In this document: positions 7,474 through 14,898 of the stretch, piece by piece | Numbering within the stretch: the first letter of the stretch is position 1 | How the letters are laid out: the number at the start of each line of letters is the position of its first letter | Origin: JAYVYM01 sp046593925 | GTDB taxonomy: Bacteria; Actinomycetota; Actinomycetes; Mycobacteriales; SCTD01 | Length of the DNA: 22,795 nucleotides | Assembly: GCA_046593925.1 (NCBI GenBank) | Contig: JBKJQN010000010.1 | Coordinates: 1-22,795, forward strand | Direction: 5' to 3' | Notes under the pieces: model-generated | Told to the model about the DNA's origin: nothing | Database searches by the model: none | Seen by the model: the letters and a program-made list of their open reading frames with translations, nothing else | Made by a program: the position numbers and the translations under genes

Positions 7474-8340
7474 GTGACCACCAGCAGGGCTGGGTCAGAA
7501 GCAAAGACGTGCACGCATCCGACGGCCCGTCATGAGCACGGCACCCGGGCCCGGTATGTCTTTGACCGGTGCCGCTGCGCAGCCTGCCGCCGCGCCAACA
7601 CCACGGCTGCACAGCACCGGAGCCGGCTCATGGCGTACGGCCGGTGGGACGGGCTCGTCGACGCCGAGCCCGCTCGCCAGCACGTTCAACAGCTCCGCGG
7701 GCAAGGGCTGAGCCTGCCCTCCATCGCCCGGCTGGCCGGCGTGAGCCTCGGGGCCGTGAACGCGCTCGTCTATCCCACGGCGGGCCGCGGGCGGTCCCAG
7801 CATCTTCGCGGGGTGACCAGCCGCCGTCTGCTCGAGGTCACCTTTGCTTGCGAACTGCTGCCTGACGGTCACCGCCTCGATGCCGGTGACGCTCAGGCGG
7901 TGCTGCGAGACCTGTTGGCCGCCGGGTATGTGATGGCCGACCTGGCGAGTGCCACGGGGCTCAGTAGCAGCACCGTGCGTCGAGTCCTGCAGGCTCGGTC
8001 GGTGACCGTGGGAACCGACCGGCAGCTCCACTCGATCCACACTCGTACTCGCACCCGCGGCTGCCGGGCCAAGCCTGTGAACGGCAGTATCGAGGCGGAC
8101 GAGCCGAGACCCTGCGGATCTCGTCGCGACGAGGTTGATGACGTCGCCGTCGCACGGGCGATGGACGGCGAACAGCTCGTTCTGACCGTCGCCGAGCGGC
8201 GCGAGGCCGTCCGCCGCCTCAGCGCCATCGGCTGCTCGGCCCCCGAGATCGCCCGGCGCCTGGGCGTCTGCGGACGCACCGTCACCAGGGCCAGAGCCGC
8301 CCTTCGCACACCAGGCGCCGCGGCTCATCCCGGGAGCTGA
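7474..8340 (+). CDS. Multi-HTH DNA-binding protein of mobile-element type
   Basis: A 288-residue protein starting at GTG. The N-terminus carries a Cys/His cluster (Cys13, HGTRARYVFDRCRCAACRRAN with Cys33, Cys35, Cys38) commonly seen in HTH proteins of actinobacterial phages, plasmids and integrative elements. Three helix-turn-helix-like segments follow: about 78-98 (SLPSIARLAGVSLGAVNAL), 150-171 (GYVMADLASATGLSSSTVRR) and 252-275 (IGCSAPEIARRLGVCGRTVTR). A regulator or replication/transfer accessory role is likely. No ribosome binding site is obvious, so the start is uncertain. It diverges from the nitrilase operon across 217 bases and could regulate it, but its family suggests it belongs to the element to its right. 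Confidence 0.65.
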   Translation: MTTSRAGSEAKTCTHPTARHEHGTRARYVFDRCRCAACRRANTTAAQHRSRLMAYGRWDGLVDAEPARQHVQQLRGQGLSLPSIARLAGVSLGAVNALVYPTAGRGRSQHLRGVTSRRLLEVTFACELLPDGHRLDAGDAQAVLRDLLAAGYVMADLASATGLSSSTVRRVLQARSVTVGTDRQLHSIHTRTRTRGCRAKPVNGSIEADEPRPCGSRRDEVDDVAVARAMDGEQLVLTVAERREAVRRLSAIGCSAPEIARRLGVCGRTVTRARAALRTPGAAAHPGS

Positions 8341-8410
8341 GACCGGCGCCCGCACGCGGCGAGAACACCCCACCCTGCGAACGGCCCCCTCCCCCGAGCG
8401 TGAACCGAAC

Positions 8411-10059
8411 TCAGCCCACCGGCCGTGAGGCACCCACCTCCGGGGACAGCGTCCGGTGGGGCATCGCGCGGGCAGGGGGATGTTCCGGGTCGCGCCGCGG
8501 GACCGAGGGCACGAGCGCGTCGGCGCATACCTCGGTGAGCTGGGAGTGCAGGGTCCGGGCGGCATGGTCGTACGGCAGAAGGCGGACGGTGATGCGGCTC
8601 AGGACTTCGGGGACGTCGTTGCCGGCCAGCGCGATCCGGTCCAGCGCGGCGGCGAGCGCCGGGTAGTGCGGGTCGTTCAGCAGCCGCGGATCAACGGCCT
8701 CAACGGTCGCCGCCCAGCGTCGGCCAGCGAGGGTCTCGGGTTTAGCGATGTCGTCAGGTCGTCCGGGGCCAATTGCGCCAACCTCCTCGACGAGTAGCTC
8801 GGCCAGCGCCGGCCCCTCGCCCCGGACCCGGTTGGCCTCCGGGTAGGCGACCGCCTCGACCGCCAGCCGGGCACCGGTCATGACCTCGGGCAGCGCTCGG
8901 TAGGCGTTGAGCAGCTCGCGGCACTCCGTAGCCCGTAGCGGTGTCCACCGGCTGAGCTGCTGCTCCAACGGCCGGTCGGTCGCGGTCAGCGTCATCTGCC
9001 GGGGCGAGCCGTACACCGCCCCCTGCACGGTCAGGACCGGGGTAAGCGAGGCTTGTTCCTCCTCCACGGCCTGGATGGCGGCCAGCGCAGACCGGACGGC
9101 CTGAAGGGTCGGTCCGAGCCCGGCGGCGCCGTGAATCTGACCGGGCCGGGACCAGATGGCGCGGGCGTGGGCGACGTCCGCGACCGCGGCGTGCAAGCCG
9201 GTCATGGCGGCGGCCAGATCAGGGTCGCGCACCGTCCCCCCGGTCATCAGCGGGGTCCAGCTGGCGGGCGCGTCGTTCCAGGCGAGCCCGGCCCGGCGGA
9301 CGCGGTCGAGCGCGTCCGCGCTCTCCCCGTACGGGTCACGCCTCGCGCCCGGCTTAAGCACCGCGCCCGCGACGGCCAGCAACCGGCCGGCGCCACTGGC
9401 GATGTGCTGTAGGTCAAGCCGGCTCGGCGCCGGACGGCGCGACGCCTGCAGGGCGGCCTGCTTTCAGGCGTGTACGGCGGTCTCGAGCCGGGCGGCCGGA
9501 CGGCTGGTGGCACCGCGGGCCGGGGCTGGCGCCGTGGCGTCGGCGAGCATGGCCGGCGGTGTGGGCTCGGCGAGGCTGGCGGGTAGCGCTTGACGCCAGC
9601 GGACCGCGGCCAGCGCGCCGGCCACGACGGTGTCCAGCAGCTGCGGGTGCGGAGTGACCGTGGTGGTGACCAGGTGCGCGGTGTGCAGCAGTCTGCGGCC
9701 GACGTAGGTCTGGTCGCTGTCGCCCAGCTCGGCGTCCAGATGGCTGCGGTCGCGGCCGGCGGCAGGTCCGCGGCCCTGGACAGCAGATCAGCGGCACGCA
9801 GCAGGTGCGGCTCGCCGCCGGAGACCGATTCCGTCAGCGCCGGACGAGTCGCGGCATGCAGCGGTGACGACGATGCCGGCGGCGGACTCTGACGCGTCAG
9901 TACGGCGGTGATGCGGTCCCCGGCGCGCTCGAACCGCGGCCAGGACGCTGCCACGGCCGCTGGGTCCAGACCCGGTCCGTGCTCAGCCCGCTCGTGCAGC
10001 CAAGCCAGCTCGACCCGGGCCAGCTCGACGAGCTCGGCAGCGGTCGTCGGGCCGGTCAC
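8411..10059 (-). pseudogene. Broken gene of unknown function, about 545 codons in three pieces
   Basis: Coding potential begins at GTG 10059 (MTGPTTAAELVELARVELAW), leaves its frame around 9740-9760, and continues in another frame (HLDAELGDSDQTYVG, then LLHTAHLVTTTVTPHPQLLD) to an in-frame TGA at 9464-9466. The same frame resumes as KQAALQASRRAPSPARLDLQHIASGAGRLL and runs to 8411. The parts read as one helical, Ala/Leu-rich protein, so I treat them as a single gene with one frameshift and one stop. I do not recognise the family. The start overlaps the stop of the 122-residue gene (GTGA), so the two are an operon typical of actinobacterial mobile DNA. Sequencing error is an alternative to real decay. 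Confidence 0.55.
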
Positions 10060-10424
10060 GCCAACATCCCGGGCCGCCCGGCCAGCGCGGAGTCGCAGGC
10101 GGCCAGCAGCAGCGCGAGCTGCGCCGTCACGTCGACGAGGCCGTCGAACGGCAGGTCGACGTCAGGGACGAGCCGTCCGGCCTCGACGAGCGCGGCCCGT
10201 GCCGCCGTGCTCGGGTCCGGGTGCTCCGGTGCGATCACCGGCCCGCTCAGCCGGTCGGCGAACCCGCCCTCGGCCAGCTCGAGGTCGAACATCAGGTCGG
10301 CGTAGACCGACAGCAACGGCTCGGTGTCGGCGCGGGCTCGGGCGGCGGCCAGGAACACCGCCGCCTTCAGGTGCGCGGCGATGCGGCTCAGACGGGTGTC
10401 GGGTGCGGTGACGGGTGGGGTCAT
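10056..10424 (-). CDS. Hypothetical protein, 122 residues
   Basis: An intact small gene starting at ATG 10424, chosen because AAGGAG lies nine bases upstream; a longer in-frame version would swallow this site. The protein (MTPPVTAPDTRLSRIAAHLK...) is mostly helical by composition, with an acidic centre around residues 45-90 and no signal peptide or membrane segment. I recognise no domain. It is translationally coupled to the larger broken gene downstream (four-base overlap GTGA) and divergent from the M48 protease remnant. Both suggest that it is cargo or a maintenance gene of the integrated element. Confidence 0.6.
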   Translation of the reverse strand: MTPPVTAPDTRLSRIAAHLKAAVFLAAARARADTEPLLSVYADLMFDLELAEGGFADRLSGPVIAPEHPDPSTAARAALVEAGRLVPDVDLPFDGLVDVTAQLALLLAACDSALAGRPGMLA

Positions 10425-10501
10425 GACGGGGCGCTCCTTGGCTTGGACGTGCAAGAAGTGCAGGCCCGTCCCGACGACCTTGGCCAGCGGTCGGCGGGAT
10501 C

Positions 10502-10519
10502 TGTGGACGGTGTGGACAA
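10502..10519. other. Tandem DnaA-box-like 9-mers
   Basis: TGTGGACAA at 10511-10519 is the exact complement of TTGTCCACA, the DnaA box described for Streptomyces. The directly adjacent TGTGGACGG at 10502-10510 matches seven of nine positions. They sit in the 192-base divergent gap between the 122-residue gene and the protease remnant. Two boxes alone do not make an origin; chance or a relic of a plasmid origin are both possible. Confidence 0.25.
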
Positions 10520-10616
10520 CGCCCGCGACTGGCGTCGAGGGGTGCAGGGTCCGGGCAGGCGGGTCACCGGCGCAGGGTGCGTCCGGCCCCTGACGGCCCG
10601 CCGGCGGAGGACGATC

Positions 10617-11424
10617 ATGAGCAGGCTTCGAGACCGGTTGATGACCCTGCTGCGCCTGGTCCTCGTGCTTCCCCCCGTGCTGGGCGGGACCGCTGTGGCG
10701 CTCGTGGCCTCCGGGGGGTTCGGCCGGGCCGGGCCGATCGCGTTGCTGAGTTGGTTGGCCCTGGCGCCGGTGCTGCTCACCCGACCCGGCGAACGCGTCG
10801 TCGTACGCCGTGGGCTGCGCTTTCAGGCCCTACCGGCATCTGAAAACGAGCGGCTGCGCTGCTGGACCTTGCTCTCGACCGGTGCGGCATTCCCGTAGAC
10901 GCAGTCGATCTCTACGTCACGCCGGGCAAGAGGGTCAACGCGTTCTCGGCCGGGCGACGATCGCTGGCCCTCACCCGCGGACTCGTCACAGAAGTCCTGA
11001 CAGGCCGACTACCCGACGCGCTCCTACGAGCCGTCCTCCTGCACGAGCTCGGCCACCTCGCCGCCGGGCACCGCCGGTACGCCCTGGCCAACGGCTGGCT
11101 CGCAGCACCCGGCCGGCCGGTCGTCTGGCTCGCTCGCGTCCTGGTGTCAGTGCTGCTGCGCGGTCGCGTTCTCAGCCGCGTGCGTTACCTGGCGGCGATC
11201 GCCGTCGGCCTTGCCGGGCTGGTGCGCGCCGCAGCGGCGGGTGACTGGACCACCATGGCCATCGTCGCCGCGCTTGGCTTGGCGGCTTCGCCGCCGTCAC
11301 CGCTTCCGTGCTGCGGCCCTGGGTTAGCCGGCACGACGAGTTGGCAGCTGACCGGTTCGGGTTCATGGACGGTTGGCTAGCCATCCGACGTCAGAGCACC
11401 GGCAGCGGCTCCTCCGTGATGTGA
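10617..11424 (+). pseudogene. M48-family membrane metalloprotease, frameshifted twice
   Basis: The gene starts at ATG 10617 with GGAGG six bases before it. The first part encodes hydrophobic segments (LLRLVLVLPPVLGGTAVALVA and IALLSWLALAPVLL). Around 10851-10859 the frame shifts, and the next part holds the zinc motif HELGH (11042-11056) in VLLHELGHLAAGH, plus further hydrophobic segments. Around 11279 it shifts again, and the third part contains DELAADRFGF, whose Glu (11338-11340) fits the third zinc ligand of M48 enzymes, ending with a stop at 11422-11424. All active-site pieces are present but in three frames. Intact, it would be a roughly 268-residue integral-membrane protease like HtpX/BlaR-type relatives. 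Real inactivation or assembly indels could explain the breaks. Confidence 0.75.
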
Positions 11425-11478
11425 GTCCCGGCCCCGGTCCCAGTCCGAGTCCACCTAGTCCACGGGCCATGATCATCC

Positions 11479-11497
11479 GTTAGGCCCGCGGCCTAAC
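11479..11497. repeat. 8-bp inverted repeat GTTAGGCC/GGCCTAAC
   Basis: GTTAGGCC (11479-11486) and GGCCTAAC (11490-11497) form a perfect inverted repeat around CGC. The same 8-mer recurs as a direct pair downstream (11685-11703), on the other side of the tRNA-like fragment. This arrangement resembles arm-type or excisionase sites flanking an attachment core; it is an inference from position. Confidence 0.55.
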
Positions 11498-11551
11498 ATC
11501 GGCGGAGCAACCCGGTGCAGTCCGGAGCTACTCGGAGCAGACCGGTGCTGG

Positions 11552-11582
11552 TGATCTGCGCTAACGTCAAATGCGCAGATCA
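11552..11582. repeat. 10-bp perfect inverted repeat
   Basis: TGATCTGCGC (11552-11561) and GCGCAGATCA (11573-11582) are perfect complements separated by 11 AT-richer bases. The structure abuts the tRNA-like fragment. It lacks a T-run, so a protein-binding site or a cruciform at the attachment region is more likely than a terminator. Just upstream (about 11503-11549) CGGAGCA followed by CCGGTGC occurs twice. Confidence 0.55.
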
Positions 11583-11589
11583 GAGGGGT

Positions 11590-11624
11590 TGCTCGTGGCG
11601 GGTTCAAGTCCCCCCTCGGACACC
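11590..11624 (+). other. tRNA-Leu-like 3' end fragment, candidate attachment site
   Basis: The bases show a T-loop TTCAAGT (11603-11609), a following C-rich T-stem strand, the acceptor strand CTCGGAC (11615-11621) and the beginning of the CCA-type end. This matches the 3' end of actinobacterial tRNA-Leu genes. No 5' half with the complementary acceptor (GTCCGAG) precedes it, and one T-stem pair is mismatched (GCGGG against CCCCC), so it is not a functional tRNA. Integrative elements that use tyrosine recombinases commonly leave such 3' copies at their ends, and a recombinase remnant lies 165 bases downstream. Confidence 0.6.
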
Positions 11625-11631
11625 GTCTCGA

Positions 11632-11667
11632 AAGGCCTCTGACCTGCAGGTGCGGGTCGGGGGCCTT
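11632..11667 (+). terminator. Hairpin terminator after the tRNA-like fragment
   Basis: AAGGCC-TCT-GACC (11632-11644) pairs with GGTC-GGG-GGCCTT (11655-11667) around a ten-base loop, with two G-T wobbles in the middle. Hairpins closed by AAGGCC/GGCCTT directly after a tRNA are common in actinobacteria. Its presence suggests that the bases right of the fragment were originally chromosomal flank of a real tRNA gene. Confidence 0.6.
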
Positions 11668-11684
11668 CGTCGTTCGCGGCGCGC

Positions 11685-11703
11685 GGCCTAACCCCGGCCT
11701 AAC
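11685..11703. repeat. Direct pair of GGCCTAAC
   Basis: GGCCTAAC occurs at 11685-11692 and again at 11696-11703 (11-base period, CCC between). It is the same 8-mer as in the inverted repeat at 11479-11497. The one-helical-turn spacing would place both copies on the same face of the DNA, fitting recombinase arm sites or a repressor operator upstream of the recombinase gene. Confidence 0.55.
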
Positions 11704-11789
11704 GGACGCCTCAGGAAGTTTCCTGGACGTGTCCGTTCTGGTCGCCCCGATGCACCTGTCCATCCAGGACGAGGCGCGGGAGGCGTGCG

Positions 11790-12590
11790 ATGGCGACGGT
11801 CAAGACCCGAGTGCTGGCGGGTGGGACGGCGACCTACCGGGTCGTCTGGCGGGCCGGCGGCAGCCGGCAGGGCGTCTGGGAGTCCGAGACGTTCGCAGGC
11901 AAGGCGGCCGCGGGCCGCTTCCGTCGCGACGTCGACCTGGCCGGGCAGCTCTGGCCGCCGGGCTGGGTGAAGGGCGTCGGCTACCGGGCCGCGGATGTCG
12001 ACCAGCAGGAACCGGCACCGCTGCTGCTGGACTTCGCGCGCGGTTACGTGCGGGACCTGACCGGGATCACCCCGGCCACCCGGCACCGCTACGACCGGCA
12101 GGCGCTGCTGGTCGTCGAGCAGCTGCGCGGGGTGCTGCGGGACGAGCCGACGGTGGCCAACCTCGAGCAGGTCCATGTCCGGCGGTGGGTGAACGCGCGG
12201 GAGGCCGCCGGCGCCCGGCCCAAGACGATCGCCAACTACCACGGTCTGCTGTTCATGATCTTCGCTGCGGCCTCCCGGGCCGGCCTGCGAGCGGGGAACC
12301 CTTGCGATGGCACCCGGCTGCCGGATCGGTACTCCCCCGACGTCGACGGTGACGGCGACGTCGTCTTCCTCACCGAGTCGCAGTTCCTGATGATCGCAGA
12401 GGCGATGTTCCCGGCAGCCGACATGGCGTCGGCCCCCCGGTCGCGTCAGGGTCGGTTGCCCGCGTCCGCGGCGGGCTGCTGCGCCGGTACGGCTGAGGAC
12501 CGGATACTGCTCCAGGTCGCGGTGGGCACCGGGCTGCGCTGGTCGGAGCTCACGGCCCTGCAGGTGCACGACATCGAGATCTCGGGGCCG
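11790..12590 (+). pseudogene. Tyrosine recombinase (integrase), truncated
   Basis: The gene starts at ATG 11790 behind GGGAGG. The first 267 codons encode an N-terminal DNA-interaction region, a SAM-like core-binding domain (about 78-175) and the start of the catalytic domain, including Arg250 in VAVGTGLRWSELTALQV, the first catalytic arginine. After HDIEISGP the sequence changes to an IstB reading frame; the original frame continues open to 12929 but encodes only low-complexity Arg/Ala/Gly sequence. The His-x-x-Arg motif and catalytic Tyr are missing, so the protein cannot recombine. It sits directly right of the tRNA-like fragment and repeats, as integrases of integrative elements do. Confidence 0.8.
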
Positions 12591-13272
12591 GTGGCGAGCG
12601 GTGCCGGCGGTGCAGGCGGCGTTGCGGACGCCTCGGCTGACCGGGATGGCCGACATGCGCGGCCAGCGCCTGGCGCAGGCATCCGCGCAGCATCTGAGCC
12701 ACGCCGAGCTGCTCGCGCTGCTGATCGGGGACGAGCAGACCCGCGGGGACAGCACCGGGCCCACCCGGCGCCTGGCCGCGGCGCACTTCGAGGCGACCTG
12801 CGCGGTCGAGGACTACGACTTCGGCTTCAACCCGCAGGTCCCGGCCGGCACGATCCGGGACCTGACCAGCCTGGAGTTCCTGACCGCCGGGCAGTCGATC
12901 ATCCTGCACGGGCCGGTCGGGGTCGGTAAGACCATGATCGCCCAGGCGCTCGGGCAGCTGGCCTGCCGGCGCGGGCACACCGCGCTGTTCACCAAGACCA
13001 GCCGGCTGCTCGCCGACCTGTCCGGCGGGCACGCCGACCGGACCTGGCACATCCGGCTCAAGCACTGGGCCCGCCCGGCGCTGCTGATCTGCGATGACTT
13101 CGCGATGCGCGAGCTCACCCTGCCCCAAGCCGACGACCCCTACGAACTCAACACCGAACGCGCCGGCCGCAGCCTGATCATCACCAGCAACCGGACCCCG
13201 GCCGACTGGTACCCGCTGTTTCCCAACCCGGTCGTCGCCAGGTCCACGCCGACCAGCGGTCCGGTCTGTTAG
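12591..13272 (+). mobile_element. IS21-family istB remnant (ATP-binding helper)
   Basis: From GTG 12601 the frame encodes VQAALRTPRLTGMADM, then an AAA+ domain with Walker A GPVGVGKT (residues 104-111) and Walker B LLICDDFAM (161-169), and finally RAGRSLIITSNRTPADWYPLFPNPVVA. This is the IstB helper of IS21-type transposition, which normally follows the transposase gene istA. There is no istA here. The C-terminus also departs from the family after VVA (about residue 213), ending at 13272 instead of continuing with the usual DRL(I)N segment. Insertion into the integrase, followed by deletion, would explain both edges. Not functional for transposition by itself. Confidence 0.8.
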
Positions 13273-13299
13273 CGCACCTTCCCTCGGGGTCGTTCTCGG

Positions 13300-13680
13300 C
13301 GAACGGTGCCTGCCCTGGCCGTCATCGCGTTGAACCTGACCCAGGCCGCCGGCTACCTCGCGTCGACCTTCCACGCCAAAGCCACCACCGGCACGATCCG
13401 CACCCAGCTCATCAACGTCCCGATCCAGCTCGCCCGCTCCGCCCGATGATTACACCTGCACCTACCCCAGCACTGGCCCTGGGAGAACGCCTGGACCCTG
13501 CTGTTCCACGCGACCCTCGCCGCGCCGCCAGAACACCCCACCTCCCCGACCACCCGCCACCAGGCCCGACCGGAGCAGCACAGAGAAAGGGCCGGCAGAT
13601 CGGCCGAACGCCGCTGCGCCGAAACGCCAACAGCATCAACCGAGATCCACGAGAAAACTCCGGAGCTAGATCAAAAGCTC
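13300..13680 (+). mobile_element. IS1380-family transposase, C-terminal remnant
   Basis: The plus frame reading LAVIALNLTQAAGYLAS, then KATTGTIRTQLINVPIQLAR, LHLHLPQHWPWENAW and LLFHATLAAPP corresponds to the C-terminal end of IS1380-type transposases. An in-frame TGA at about 13447 splits it, and the conserved N-terminal side is shifted relative to it near 13305. The final segment up to about 13680 is A-richer and probably includes the element's 3' untranslated end. An unrelated N-terminal IS1380 half lies at 18495-19125 on the other strand. This fragment is dead. Confidence 0.75.
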
Positions 13681-13696
13681 GACGGTGGATCCAGGC

Positions 13697-13843
13697 TCAA
13701 TGCTGGGCGAGCGCGTACTCCGTCGTGGCGAGCGACTGCTCGAGGTGCTTGGCGTCCCGCAGATGGATGCGCAGGTAGCAAGGCCGGCGGTTCAACGAGA
13801 CCCGCTTCGCGTGCGGCCAGAGCTCGGCCGCCTGGCCAGGAGG
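13697..13843 (-). pseudogene. 48-codon fragment, unidentified
   Basis: Between two stops on the minus strand lies a frame encoding AAELWPHAKRVSLNRRP, then CYLRIHLRDAKHLEQSLAT and TEYALAQH, ending at TGA 13697-13699. Residue composition looks protein-like rather than the Arg/Pro/Gly pattern of antisense frames in GC-rich DNA. It has no start codon, so it would be a gene end. I do not recognise it. The rest of 13681-13939 shows nothing I can support. Confidence 0.25.
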
Positions 13844-13939
13844 CTATGGAGGGCGAGCCGGCCGAGGCGACGTTGAGCGCAGCCAGCCGAGCCCCGCGCA
13901 CGCCGACCGACAAGATGTCGATCCCGGAAGGTCGGGCGC

Positions 13940-14190
13940 GCGATCTGCGAGGACTACCGCGCCGGCGCGACATCCGATCGAAGGCTCAACGGGCAGGACC
14001 GCGACGCTGGACGCGCCGGATCAACTGCCCGACAGGCGTCCTCTGGGGTCCGGGGCCGGCTACCCGAGTGGTACGACATGCTTACCGTCTGGCGCGGCTG
14101 GGGCGACGACGTCACCGGCCAGGCCCTGGACTGCGGGCACTTCCTGCCCGAGGAGCGCCCCGCAGAGACCGCGACGGCGCTGCGGAGCGA
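13940..14190 (+). pseudogene. C-terminal end of an alpha/beta hydrolase (haloacetate-dehalogenase-like)
   Basis: The segment AICEDYRAGATSD (from 13940), then RRINCPTGVLWGPG in a different frame, then EWYDMLTVWRGWGDD and GQALDCGHFLPEERPAETATALR (to about 14190) follows the order of the C-terminal part of haloacetate/fluoroacetate dehalogenase-type hydrolases. The His in CGHFLPEE would be the catalytic His. At least two compensating frameshifts and a missing stop after ALR show that it is broken, and no N-terminal part with the nucleophile Asp is present. It is convergent with the TetR gene, 8 bases away. Confidence 0.65.
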
Positions 14191-14197
14191 ACCACCC

Positions 14198-14797
14198 CTA
14201 CTGAAACCCCCGCGCCAGCCCCAGCAATGCCTCATCGAGGTAACTCCGCAGCTCCGTGTCGGCGTTGGCGATCCACACGTCGTATGCCGCGCGGCAGGTT
14301 GCCAGGGTGGCCCGGCCGACGGCGACGGGCAGCAGTGCGTCGACAGCCTCGCCCGTACGCAGTGCGACGAAACCGGCCACGACCCGCTCCCATTCTGCGA
14401 AGTGCGCCGCCGCCCCCGAGCTCAAGGCACCAGCCGAGCTCAGCAGGTGCAGCCGGGCCCGGACCTCCGGGACGTCGGCCGCCTGATAGTCGTTGGCGGT
14501 GACGACGGCGAGCCGTACGGCCGTCATGAAGGGGACGCCGGCCGGTACATCGCTCAGCCCGCCGCGTACCCGCGCGATCTGCTCGTCGAAGTCGCGCCAG
14601 AGCACCCCGGCCTTGCTGTCGAAGTAGCGGAAGTACGTGCGTTTGCTGACGCCGGCCTCGGCCGCGATCTGCTCGACAGTGGTGGCCTCGAAGCCCTGCT
14701 CGACGAACAGCCGAAGCGCGATGAGCTCCAGGTGGTGCCGGCTGGTCCCCGGCGGGCGCCCCCGTATCGCCTCGGCCGGTCGCTCGAGAGTGCCCAT
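14198..14797 (-). CDS. TetR family regulator, mycofactocin-system (MftR-like)
   Basis: A 199-residue TetR protein. The N-terminal HTH (about 22-65) includes LELIALRLFVEQGFEATTV, EQIAAEAGVSKRTYFRYFDSK. The residues after it (GVLWRDFDEQIARVRGGL) and the ligand domain with FAEWERVVAGFVALR and AAYDVWIANADTEL match the subgroup annotated as mycofactocin system transcriptional regulators. The ATG at 14797 was chosen to fit the usual short N-terminus; an in-frame ATG at 14827 has no ribosome binding site. It diverges from two mycofactocin-type SDR genes across 101 bases containing a palindrome, so it probably represses them and itself. Family members are thought to respond to acyl-CoA-like ligands. 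Confidence 0.8.
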   Translation of the reverse strand: MGTLERPAEAIRGRPPGTSRHHLELIALRLFVEQGFEATTVEQIAAEAGVSKRTYFRYFDSKAGVLWRDFDEQIARVRGGLSDVPAGVPFMTAVRLAVVTANDYQAADVPEVRARLHLLSSAGALSSGAAAHFAEWERVVAGFVALRTGEAVDALLPVAVGRATLATCRAAYDVWIANADTELRSYLDEALLGLARGFQ

Positions 14798-14826
14798 GTC
14801 CCTGCCAGTCTGCCGTCTAGGGAGCA

Positions 14827-14855
14827 TTGCCGTACGACCAATGTGACGCTAGTCT
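14827..14855 (+). promoter_or_regulatory. Promoter of the SDR-MoxR-VWA operon
   Basis: TTGCCG (14827-14832) and TAGTCT (14850-14855) with a 17-base spacer fit the actinobacterial housekeeping promoter pattern. The expected start of transcription is near 14862. The 17-bp palindrome begins at 14864, so a bound repressor would block the polymerase. GGAGGAGG precedes the first SDR start at 14899. Confidence 0.5.
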
Positions 14856-14863
14856 GGCCATTA

Positions 14864-14880
14864 TCGTCACCAAGTGACGA
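14864..14880. promoter_or_regulatory. Operator-like palindrome, probable TetR site
   Basis: TCGTCAC-CAA-GTGACGA is a perfect 7-bp inverted repeat with a 3-base centre. A further half-site GTGACG occurs at 14843-14848 inside the promoter spacer. Its size and placement between a TetR gene and its divergent target operon are typical of TetR operators. Confidence 0.65.
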
Positions 14881-14898
14881 AACTCGGAGGAGGCACTC

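Noticed and set aside
11590..11624. A functional tRNA gene
   Set aside because: Only the T-arm and 3' acceptor strand are present, with a mismatch in the T-stem; no D-arm, anticodon arm or 5' acceptor strand can be found upstream.
12591..12929. C-terminal extension of the integrase frame
   Set aside because: It lacks recombinase motifs and lies out of frame over istB; the composition is that of a non-coding frame.
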